Shown here: piece after piece, positions 6,715-13,572 of the stretch | Position numbering within the stretch: position 1 is the stretch's first letter | How the letters are laid out: the number at the start of each line of letters is the position of its first letter | Assembly: GCA_002763085.1 (NCBI GenBank) | Contig: PFCY01000009.1 | Coordinates: 1 to 15,402, forward strand | Reading direction: 5' to 3' | DNA from: Candidatus Pacearchaeota archaeon CG10_big_fil_rev_8_21_14_0_10_32_14 | Lineage (GTDB): Archaea > Nanobdellota > Nanobdellia > Pacearchaeales > GW2011-AR1 | Length of the DNA: 15,402 bases | Program-made: the position numbers and the translations under genes | The notes under the pieces: generated by a model | What the model saw: the letters and a program-made list of their open reading frames with translations, nothing else | The model's database searches: none | Told to the model about the DNA's origin: nothing

Positions 6715-6726
6715 GTTATCGGTAAT

Positions 6727-6738
6727 GTTTAAAAATAA
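6727..6738 (+). promoter_or_regulatory. TATA box of the large surface-protein gene
   Basis: GTTTAAAAATAA is centred 25 bases before the ATG at 6757, the clearest leaderless promoter in the window. It begins 12 bases outside the right end of element A2. Confidence 0.55.
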
Positions 6739-6756
6739 GGTTATACCTATTTATGT

Positions 6757-9700
6757 ATGAAAAGAGATGTGTGGTTTGTATTTTTATTTGTAGTAACTGG
6801 TTTAACAATAATTCAGGCACTCAGTTTTTCAGATAATAGTCAGGCTAATTTTGATAATGGAACTTATAATAATTCTGTTTATAATGGAACTGCAGTTATT
6901 ATCTCTGGTTCAAATATTTCAGGAACATTCACAAGCAGAGTTTTTGATGCTGGTGGTTTGTCGATGTGGAATGATTTAACTAATGAAAATAGAACCTCTT
7001 CATTGATTGTTCTTTATGCAGTGGATGCACAGTCTGATTTTTGGAAATCAATTGATTCAGGAGTAAGCTGGAGTTTAGTCAAAGATGATTATAATGGAGG
7101 AGATGGAAACGGAGCGACTGACTTGGAAAAGAATACAACTCATTTCTTTTTGCTTTATAATCAGGATTTATGGATCTCATCAGATAAGGGTTTATCATGG
7201 ACAAAAATTAATGATGACTATAACGGTGCTGAAGGGCAAAAGGGTGATGTTATTGGAATTGATAGCAATAATTATATTTATATTATAGAGGGGGACCAAG
7301 ATGTCTGGAGATCCACCGACGGAGGGAATACTTTTTCTAAATTAGTATCAAATTTTAACGGAGGAAATGGAGTTGTTTTAGGACTTGTGATAAATAGTTC
7401 TGGAGCTATTTTTGCAGTTGATGTTCACTCTGATGTTTGGAATTCTTTGGATCAAGGAGTAACTTGGAATTTAGTCAAAGATGATTTTAATGGAGCAATA
7501 GGAAATAGTGTGGATGATATGGCAATAGATTCAAGTAATAATCTTTATATTCTTGACAGGCAAGATTTCTGGAAATCTAATAATAATGGACTTACATGGA
7601 ATCTTGCTAATGATGATATTAATGGCGCAGGAGATGGTAATGACAGATTAGTTTCTTATGCAGATCAAAATTATAATGTTTATGTAATTGACGGAAGTGA
7701 AGATGTACTGAAATCAACTGATAATGGAACAACATTTCTAAAAGTGAATGGCAGTGATTTTAATGGAGGAAACGGAAATATTTTTGGGCTTAATTCTATG
7801 TTGGACTATTCCAGTTTATCATTTCAAGCTAGAAATTGCACTCAAGCAGATTGTGGCGACGGAGACTGGCAAACTGTAAATTCTAATAATATAAATTTAA
7901 CAGGAAGATATTTTCAGTATAAGGTATTTTTTTCAAGCGATAATTCATTAATAACTCCTCAATTATTTAATGCAAGTATTAGTTATTCTCTTGTTGATAC
8001 TACTAATCCTAGTTTATTAATAATTTCACCTTTTAATCAGAATTATTCTAATGCAACTATTTTAGTAAATATTTCTGCTTCAGATGATTATATAGATGAG
8101 GTTTGGTTTTTCAATGGAACAACTAATGTAAGTTATTCTCCAGGGTTTTATACTTTTTCTCAAGATTCAACGACTCTGAGAGCTTATGCGAATGATACTA
8201 ATGGAAATTTTAATGGTTCAGAAAGTGTGACGTTTTTTGTTGATTCAGTTGCTCCAGATTTGAATTTGGATCATCCTCAAAGCAAAACTTATGGAATCAA
8301 TTCAAGTTTGTCTCTGAATTTTTCTGTCAGTGATTCTGGAATAGGCGTTCAGAATTGCTGGTATAATCTTTTTAAAGGAGTGAATTTACAAATTGGCAAT
8401 ACTACTCTTTTAAATTGCCAGAATACAACTTTTAATGCTGATGGAGATGGAAGTTACAATTTAAATTTATATTCAAATGATACATTTGGAAATAAAGCAA
8501 ACAGCAGTGTGAGTTTTAATGTTGTAACAACAGTCCCTGCAATTAATTTAGTTTATCCATTAGATAGTTCTTATTTAAATTATAACTCTAACATCTATTT
8601 TAATTATACGGTGGATTCTGGATTACCAATTTCAACCTGCCAATTATGGGGTGATTTTAATGGAACATGGAGATTAAATCAAACAAACTCATCGACTTTA
8701 ACTTCAATAAATAATTATTTTATTGTTTCTAATCTTAATGATAAAAGTCATAAGTGGGGAATAATATGCAACGATACTCAAAATAGAATGAGTAATGTCA
8801 ATTATACATTTAACGTAGATACTCAAAATCCTAGTTTAACTTTAAGTGAGCCCGCAGGAACAAAGACGTCTAGAACCGGTATTCCTTTATCTTTTTCTTT
8901 TAATGACTCAAGTCCTGTTAATTGTATTTATAATATTTATAGGGGCATCAATTTGGAAATTGAAAACACTACTTTTAGCTGCAGTAATGGAACTGGTTCG
9001 ACAACATTTGATGTGAGTGTTGATGCTAATTTTATTTTAAATCTTTATGTTAATGATTCTGCGGAAAATAAAAATTCTTCTTCGACAAGTTTTACTGTAA
9101 CAACTTCTTCTGGAGGTGGCGGAGGAGGCGGTGGAGGCGGTGGAGGAGGAGGCGGCGGTGGAAGCAGTAGAACCACAATCATCAACAATACTGTTACTTC
9201 CAATTTAACTTTAACGAAAGAGTTAACTGTTGGATCAATTTCAGATCTGCTGATTTCTCCCGGAGATGAAAAAAAAGTCACTTTGAGTGTTAAAAATTCC
9301 GGAACGGCTTTTTTGAATGATTGTAAATTTTCTATTAATGCAAATGAAAATGTTAAACAATGGTTTAGTGATAGCGAAGTCAAAGATTTAGCAGCGGGTG
9401 AAGATTATGATTTCATAATTGGTATTGAAATTCCTCAAGATGCAAAAGGGGAAAAGACTTCTATTCAAATCAGTTTGATATGCAATGAATTGACAAAGTC
9501 AACAAATTTTAATATAGATGTTATGGATAAAAAATTAGAACTTAAATTTTTGGAAGTTGGAAAAAGCGGACTGGATAAAGTAAGAGTTCTTTATTCTCTT
9601 GAAGAATTGTCTAATGTTGACCAAAATGTTGAAATTCAATTTGTTTTATATGGAAAGAATAATGAGAGAGTTGCAAATATCACTGAAAATAAAATTATTA

Positions 9701-10020
9701 AAGCGGGAGAAAAATTAGAACTTGAAACTTTCATTCCTATTGATCCAAATCTATATGGAGATTTGAATTTACTTGTAAATATAAATTCAGATATTTATTC
9801 TGCTTTTGTTCAAGAAAGTATAATTCTTGGTAAAGGAAGAGTTACGGGCTTAACAGTTGGAAATCTTGGCGGACGAAATTTATGGATAAGTGCGGGAGTT
9901 ATAATATTCTTCTTATTATTTGCGATTGTGATGATAATTAGAATTATTCGATTAAGAAGGAAAGTTAATCCTCAGTTAAGAAGTGGATTTGTGAAAAAGT
10001 TCTTTAAGACGAATGAGTAG
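6757..10020 (+). CDS. giant surface protein: beta-propeller, Ig-like domains, polyglycine hinge, C-terminal anchor
   Basis: This 1087-residue protein is built for the cell exterior. A signal peptide covers about residues 1-21. Six BNR/Asp-box-like repeats, spaced about 43-46 residues, lie at about 94, 137, 182, 226, 270 and 316 (for example DVWRSTDGGNTF and SDFWKSIDSGVSW). Each is followed by a DD[YF]NG-like turn, suggesting a six-bladed propeller. Residues 351-410 form a beta domain (FQARNCTQADC, RYFQYKVFFSSDNSLITP). About 412-785 holds several Ig-like repeats with DTTNPSL/DSVAPDL joints. A run of 17 glycines (786-802) is followed by further beta domains (about 820-1030). One membrane helix at 1042-1061 and a basic tail (RLRRKV) anchor the C-terminus. 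Many N-x-S/T sequons suggest glycosylation. Adhesion or glycan binding is plausible, but no enzyme active site is evident. Confidence 0.9.
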   Translation: MKRDVWFVFLFVVTGLTIIQALSFSDNSQANFDNGTYNNSVYNGTAVIISGSNISGTFTSRVFDAGGLSMWNDLTNENRTSSLIVLYAVDAQSDFWKSIDSGVSWSLVKDDYNGGDGNGATDLEKNTTHFFLLYNQDLWISSDKGLSWTKINDDYNGAEGQKGDVIGIDSNNYIYIIEGDQDVWRSTDGGNTFSKLVSNFNGGNGVVLGLVINSSGAIFAVDVHSDVWNSLDQGVTWNLVKDDFNGAIGNSVDDMAIDSSNNLYILDRQDFWKSNNNGLTWNLANDDINGAGDGNDRLVSYADQNYNVYVIDGSEDVLKSTDNGTTFLKVNGSDFNGGNGNIFGLNSMLDYSSLSFQARNCTQADCGDGDWQTVNSNNINLTGRYFQYKVFFSSDNSLITPQLFNASISYSLVDTTNPSLLIISPFNQNYSNATILVNISASDDYIDEVWFFNGTTNVSYSPGFYTFSQDSTTLRAYANDTNGNFNGSESVTFFVDSVAPDLNLDHPQSKTYGINSSLSLNFSVSDSGIGVQNCWYNLFKGVNLQIGNTTLLNCQNTTFNADGDGSYNLNLYSNDTFGNKANSSVSFNVVTTVPAINLVYPLDSSYLNYNSNIYFNYTVDSGLPISTCQLWGDFNGTWRLNQTNSSTLTSINNYFIVSNLNDKSHKWGIICNDTQNRMSNVNYTFNVDTQNPSLTLSEPAGTKTSRTGIPLSFSFNDSSPVNCIYNIYRGINLEIENTTFSCSNGTGSTTFDVSVDANFILNLYVNDSAENKNSSSTSFTVTTSSGGGGGGGGGGGGGGGGGSSRTTIINNTVTSNLTLTKELTVGSISDLLISPGDEKKVTLSVKNSGTAFLNDCKFSINANENVKQWFSDSEVKDLAAGEDYDFIIGIEIPQDAKGEKTSIQISLICNELTKSTNFNIDVMDKKLELKFLEVGKSGLDKVRVLYSLEELSNVDQNVEIQFVLYGKNNERVANITENKIIKAGEKLELETFIPIDPNLYGDLNLLVNINSDIYSAFVQESIILGKGRVTGLTVGNLGGRNLWISAGVIIFFLLFAIVMIIRIIRLRRKVNPQLRSGFVKKFFKTNE

Positions 10021-10024
10021 AAAC

Positions 10025-10033
10025 TTTTTATAG
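10025..10033 (+). promoter_or_regulatory. TATA box of the small membrane protein gene
   Basis: TTTTTATAG is centred 24 bases before the ATG at 10053. The gene therefore has its own promoter only a few bases after the surface-protein stop codon. Confidence 0.5.
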
Positions 10034-10052
10034 TCTATATCTACGTTGATTC

Positions 10053-10286
10053 ATGGATATTAGAGATTATGAAGGATTAGAAAAAGTGTCAAATTACTTT
10101 ACTGGAGCAAGTGTTGCAACAGGACTTTATGGTTGTTTTAATGATAATATAATGGCTACTGCGTTAGGCTTTGTTGGAGTTGTTAGTTTTATGGCCTGTT
10201 CTGATTATCTTGAAGATAAAAAATTTAAAATTAAATGGGATGACAGAGTTTCTAGAATAAGGACTAGTAAATTAGAGTCTCAATAA
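10053..10286 (+). CDS. small hypothetical membrane protein, 77 residues
   Basis: I do not recognise this protein. A short acidic N-terminus (MDIRDYEGLEKVSNYF) leads into a moderately hydrophobic, glycine/alanine-rich stretch at about residues 17-50 (GASVATGLYGCF, then NIMATALGFVGVVSFMACS). This could form one or two membrane helices in a hairpin. A charged C-terminal tail follows (DYLEDKKFKIKWDDRVSRIRTSKLESQ). Two cysteines lie near the ends of the hydrophobic part. A TATA box 24 bases upstream supports this start and argues that it is a real gene, although it is short. It lies directly after the surface-protein gene and before the family A element that precedes GlyRS. Confidence 0.65.
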   Translation: MDIRDYEGLEKVSNYFTGASVATGLYGCFNDNIMATALGFVGVVSFMACSDYLEDKKFKIKWDDRVSRIRTSKLESQ

Positions 10287-10323
10287 TTTTATAAACTTTA
10301 GTAGTACCTAATTTTATATAAAC

Positions 10324-10457
10324 TGAGATTTTGCGTTATTATTTAATTTCAATCTCGAGCAAATTCGTTTTCCCACCACCGTCTCCCCTGCCACCCACCC
10401 GAGGCGTAAATGAATTAACTAATTTGCTCAAATGATATACAAATAATCAAAATCTCA
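10324..10457. repeat. family A element, copy A3 (nested inverted repeat, 134 bp)
   Basis: The outer arms TGAGATTTTG/CAAAATCTCA (10324-10333 with 10448-10457) are perfect. They continue inward, after a 4-base bulge on the left, as ATTATTT/AAATAAT (10338-10344 with 10441-10447). An inner 9-bp perfect arm GAGCAAATT/AATTTGCTC pairs 10357-10365 with 10421-10429. The loop carries four C runs of three or more (10372-10374, 10385-10388, 10394-10396, 10398-10400). The terminal sequence differs from A1/A2 but matches the half elements at both window ends. It stops 11 bases before the GlyRS start codon, so its right arm overlaps the place where the GlyRS promoter should be (ATATACAAATAAT, about 10435-10447). 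Confidence 0.75.
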
Positions 10458-10468
10458 AAATTACAAAC

Positions 10469-12292
10469 ATGCCGTTCATCGTCAAGAAAAAAATTAATGG
10501 AAAGGAATATTTTTACTTGCAGGAATCGAGGCGAGAAGGAGATAAAGTTAAGTCTGTGACCCTTGGTTATTTAGGAAAAACTAAAAAGGAAGCTGAAAAG
10601 AGAATGAAGTCTATTATGGATAATAAGGCAACAGAAAAAATGGAAAAGAAAGTTACCTCTGAAAACAACGAAGCTAAGAATGAAAAGAAAATGGAAAGGA
10701 AGATTGAAAAAATTGATACGCAAATGAAAGTGAAAAAAACCGAATATGAAAGAATACCGATAACTGTAGATGAACTTTCGAACTTTTGCAAGAGAAAAGG
10801 TTTTGTTTTTAGAAGTTCTGATATTTATGGTGGTTATGCAGGGTTTTGGGATTTTGGACCACTTGGAGTTGAGCTTTTCAATAATATAAAACAAGATTGG
10901 TGGAATTATTTTGTTAAAGGAAAAGATAATATGGTTGGAATGGAAGCGAGCGTCATTTCACATCCGCGAGTTTGGAAAGCGTCTGGACACGTTGATAATT
11001 TTTCTGATATTATGATCTATGATAAGAAATCAAAAAAACAAATCAGGGCTGACCAATTAATTGAACAAATATTAAAGATAAATGTGGAAGGGAAAGATAA
11101 GAATGAAATATTAAACATTATAAAAGGGAACAAAAAGAAATTTCATGATGCGGGTTATGATTTGGAAGAAGAGATCACTGATTTTAATTTAATGTTTAAG
11201 ACGAATGTGGGACCTAAATCTGGAGAGAATGAGAGTATTGCGTATTTAAGAGGGGAAACAGCGCAAGGAATGTTTTCTGATTTTAAACTTATTATGCAGA
11301 CTGGAAGACAGACTTTACCTTTTGGTGTCGCTCAAATTGGAAGGTGTTTTAGGAATGAAATTGCACCGAGAGATTTTTTATTCAGAAGTCGAGAATTTCA
11401 TATAGGTGAATTTGAATTTTTTATAAATCCTAATGAAATTAAATGTAATCTTTTGACTAATGAACATCTTGATACAAAATTTAAAATTTTAGATGAGGAA
11501 ACTCAAAAGAAAGGAAGCAGTGAACTCAAAGAAATTTCATTAAAAGAAATGCTTGAAGCTAAAAAACTTGATGAGTGGCATGCTTATTGGCTCGTTGAAC
11601 AAATTATGTGGATGAGGTCGATAAATTTGACAGAAATAAAAATCAGGGAACATACAAAAGATGAATTGAGTCATTATTCATCTGCGACTTTCGATATAGA
11701 TTTTGAATTTCCTTTTGGAAGTAAAGAGATTGCAGGAAATGCGAATAGAGGACAATATGATTTAATGCAACATCAAAAAGAAAGTAAAGAGAAAATGGAA
11801 ATATTTGATGAGAAGTATAATGAAAAAGTTGTTCCTAGAGTGATAGAACCGACATTTGGAATGGAAAGAATATTTTTAGCGATACTAACTAAGGCTTATT
11901 CCCATGATAGAGAAAAAGATACTGTTGTTTTGAGACTGCCTGCAAAACTTGCGCCGATAAAAGCTGCGATTTTTCCAATAATTAAAGAAGAAAAGTTTGA
12001 AGCGATTTGCGAATCGATTGTAAATGATTTGAGAAAAGAATTTTATGTTGTTTATGACAAAAGCGGAAGTATTGGGAGACGTTATGCAAGAAACGATGAG
12101 ATCGGAACTCCATATTGCATAACCATCGATGAAAATTCTCTGAAAAATAAAGATGTTACAATTAGAGAAAGGGATTCAACGAAGCAGATTAGAGTTATGG
12201 TGAAAGATTTACGAAAAATTCTTGGAGAATTAATTAGGGAAGAAATTAAATTTACAGGGGCTGGGAAGGTTGTTGAGACGAGGGTGAAATAA
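10469..12292 (+). CDS. glyS: glycyl-tRNA synthetase (class II, archaeal/eukaryal type) with extra N-terminal domain
   Basis: This 607-residue enzyme attaches glycine to tRNA-Gly. Catalytic-domain marks are SGHVDNFSD (172-180), RGETAQG (261-267), motif 2 GRCFRNEIAPRDF (291-303) with FRSREFHIGEFEFF, and motif 3 EPTFGMERI (460-468). The anticodon-binding domain runs from about 485 to 595 (GRRYARNDEIGTP at 536-548, TIRERDSTKQIRV at 564-576). The GlyRS body begins near residue 90. Residues 1-45 form an added small domain (FIVKKKINGKEYFYL, then VTLGYLG), and residues 46-90 are a charged lysine/glutamate linker. The added domain resembles the N-terminus I associate with IS1634-type transposases and some archaeal Fic proteins. 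If translation instead begins at ATG 10724 (residue 86), an ordinary GlyRS results. It is convergent with the helical-protein gene, with 2 bases between stop codons. Confidence 0.95.
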   Translation: MPFIVKKKINGKEYFYLQESRREGDKVKSVTLGYLGKTKKEAEKRMKSIMDNKATEKMEKKVTSENNEAKNEKKMERKIEKIDTQMKVKKTEYERIPITVDELSNFCKRKGFVFRSSDIYGGYAGFWDFGPLGVELFNNIKQDWWNYFVKGKDNMVGMEASVISHPRVWKASGHVDNFSDIMIYDKKSKKQIRADQLIEQILKINVEGKDKNEILNIIKGNKKKFHDAGYDLEEEITDFNLMFKTNVGPKSGENESIAYLRGETAQGMFSDFKLIMQTGRQTLPFGVAQIGRCFRNEIAPRDFLFRSREFHIGEFEFFINPNEIKCNLLTNEHLDTKFKILDEETQKKGSSELKEISLKEMLEAKKLDEWHAYWLVEQIMWMRSINLTEIKIREHTKDELSHYSSATFDIDFEFPFGSKEIAGNANRGQYDLMQHQKESKEKMEIFDEKYNEKVVPRVIEPTFGMERIFLAILTKAYSHDREKDTVVLRLPAKLAPIKAAIFPIIKEEKFEAICESIVNDLRKEFYVVYDKSGSIGRRYARNDEIGTPYCITIDENSLKNKDVTIRERDSTKQIRVMVKDLRKILGELIREEIKFTGAGKVVETRVK

Positions 12293-12294
12293 AT

Positions 12295-12549
12295 TTAAGT
12301 TATCTCAAATTTATTCTTTAACATATCCAATCTTTCTTTAAATTTTAAGACCGAGTCGTCATCTTTATTCAAAATTTCTATTTTAATCTCAAGGGCTTTA
12401 ATCAAGCCTCTTTCTAGTTCTTTGACGTGGTATCTTCCAAGATCTATATTATCATTTTCTAGGTCTTTTTCTAATTTTAGAAAATGTTTTTCAATTTCTT
12501 CTTTTAGACTTTGAGCCCCTTTTTTGATCCTTTTAATTCTTTTAGCCAT
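12295..12549 (-). CDS. small charged helical protein overlapping the nucleotidyltransferase gene
   Basis: I do not recognise this protein of 84 residues. It is almost entirely predicted helix with a basic start (MAKRIKRIKKGAQSLKEEIEKHF) and heptad-like lysine/glutamate/leucine patterns suggesting a coiled coil or helical bundle. It has no cysteine, signal peptide or membrane segment. Its start codon lies inside the 3' end of the nucleotidyltransferase gene, overlapping by 46 bases in another frame, so the two are very probably cotranscribed and translationally coupled. No other in-frame ATG is available until late in the protein. A partner role for the upstream protein, as in HEPN/MNT-type pairs, is an inference from gene order; no RNase motif of the HEPN kind (R-x4-6-H) is visible. 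Confidence 0.72.
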   Translation of the reverse strand: MAKRIKRIKKGAQSLKEEIEKHFLKLEKDLENDNIDLGRYHVKELERGLIKALEIKIEILNKDDDSVLKFKERLDMLKNKFEIT

Positions 12550-13271
12550 TTTTCTGATAGATCAAGTAAATCTATAATCTCATCTGGAGAGATTTGAGAC
12601 AATTCTTTTCCATCTTTTTTTATTCTAGAATAAGACGAATAAATCTTTTCTCCGGTTATTTTTATGAAATCGTTTCTGTTGTATAATCTATTTAATTTCA
12701 AACATTTTAATGTGTATAACTCTCTTAATCGCAATACGATTGAATAAACTACCCCGTCTGGGATATTTTTATTTTTATTTTTAAGAAGTTCAACCGTTTC
12801 TTTATTTATTTTTATAACACTTTCAATTTCTTTTAATACTTTTTGAATGTTTAAAGTTGATTTTTTTGAGAGGTATTTTTCTATTAATTCTTCATTAAGG
12901 AGTGTTTTTATCTCTTTAAGCATTGAAGCGTAATACAGATTAGACAAATTCTTTGCAAAGTTAGCTTCGGAGACCAACGTGATTTCGTAATTTTTATGTT
13001 TGAGCGATTTATTCACGCTTTTAGTGATAACTAAAATATCTCTATCACTCTCTGAATCATAATCAACTCTTGCATAGCTACCGTATAGATAAATGCCTTT
13101 AATCTGTTCATTCAATTTATTTTCAATTAAAATCTCTAAGATATCTTTTATCATTTCAACATTTGATGGGCTGAATAGAGTTACAACTACTTGCTTATTC
13201 AGCCAGCTTCTTGGCAGTAAAACTCCTGCTGAAGTTCCAAGTTCTCTGGTTTGTTTTACTATTGTTTCCAT
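12504..13271 (-). CDS. AbrB-like domain fused to MNT-type nucleotidyltransferase and helical C-terminus
   Basis: This 255-residue protein has three parts. Residues 1-36 (KQTRELGTSAGVLLPRSW, then QVVVTLF) look like a SpoVT/AbrB swapped-hairpin DNA-binding domain of the DUF2080-like kind. Residues 38-115 are a minimal nucleotidyltransferase with the signature G64-S65 and D76-x-D78 (YGSYARVDYDSESDRDILV). Residues about 118-250 are helical and HEPN-like in general pattern but without an R-x4-6-H motif. Minimal nucleotidyltransferases transfer nucleotides to proteins or RNA and often act as antitoxins. A TATA-like box at 13292-13301 and a perfect 20-bp palindrome covering the start region suggest autoregulation through the N-terminal domain. 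It overlaps the downstream helical-protein gene by 46 bases. The substrate is unknown. Confidence 0.82.
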   Translation of the reverse strand: METIVKQTRELGTSAGVLLPRSWLNKQVVVTLFSPSNVEMIKDILEILIENKLNEQIKGIYLYGSYARVDYDSESDRDILVITKSVNKSLKHKNYEITLVSEANFAKNLSNLYYASMLKEIKTLLNEELIEKYLSKKSTLNIQKVLKEIESVIKINKETVELLKNKNKNIPDGVVYSIVLRLRELYTLKCLKLNRLYNRNDFIKITGEKIYSSYSRIKKDGKELSQISPDEIIDLLDLSEKWLKELKGSKKGLKV

Positions 13272-13290
13272 ATTATAATATATTATAATA
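13271..13290. promoter_or_regulatory. perfect 20-bp palindrome at the nucleotidyltransferase gene start (candidate operator)
   Basis: TATTATAATATATTATAATA reads the same on both strands and is also two tandem copies of TATTATAATA. It occupies the whole space between the TATA-like box (13292-13301) and the start codon of the minus-strand gene, including the first base of the ATG. A dimeric repressor bound here would block transcription start. The protein's own AbrB-like N-terminus is the obvious candidate; that link is inference. Confidence 0.55.
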
Positions 13291-13291
13291 G

Positions 13292-13301
13292 TTTATTTAA
13301 A
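13292..13301 (-). promoter_or_regulatory. TATA-like box of the nucleotidyltransferase gene
   Basis: On the minus strand this reads TTTAAATAAA, centred about 25 bases before the ATG at 13271. It fits a leaderless mRNA whose start site lies inside the palindrome. Confidence 0.5.
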
Positions 13302-13345
13302 TGTTTTTGTTGGGACGATTTGAGATCAGAATAAGGAATATTTGA

Positions 13346-13530
13346 ATAGCACTCGCTCCGCGAAGACACCTACGGTTTCTTTCGCTTAATCTTCCCTTAA
13401 ATTAGATAATGTCGCGAGTGTTATTGATTGCTCAGAAATTGCGATGCGGAGAACGGGGATTTTCTCGCTGGACGAACGGGAAGAAGATACTATGATTTTA
13501 ATTGGGGATATGGGAATGAGATTAAATCTT
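13346..13530 (+). repeat. family B element, copy B1
   Basis: The first hairpin pairs ATAGCACTCGC (13346-13356) with GCGAGTGTTAT (13414-13424), 10 of 11 bases. The second block (13425-13490) contains TTGATTGCTCAGAAATT, GAGAACGGGGATTTTCTCGC and GACGAACGG, shared in varied form with the other copies. A tail TTAATTGGGGATATGG is like that of copy B4. It lies in the 301-base gap between two divergent genes; apart from promoters and this element I see nothing else in that gap. Confidence 0.6.
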
Positions 13531-13540
13531 AAAATTAAAT

Positions 13541-13553
13541 AAATATAAAAAGG
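13541..13553 (+). promoter_or_regulatory. TATA box of the HNH nuclease gene
   Basis: AAATATAAAAAGG is centred 26 bases before the ATG at 13573, consistent with a leaderless mRNA. Confidence 0.5.
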
Positions 13554-13572
13554 ATAACATGTAATATTAATA

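Noticed and set aside
9045..9383. Minus-strand frame with a long polyproline run
   Set aside because: It is the antisense shadow of the polyglycine hinge in the large surface protein.
3950..10457. Family A repeats as a CRISPR array
   Set aside because: Copies are kilobases apart, differ in sequence and are separated by genes; there are no regular spacers and no cas genes.
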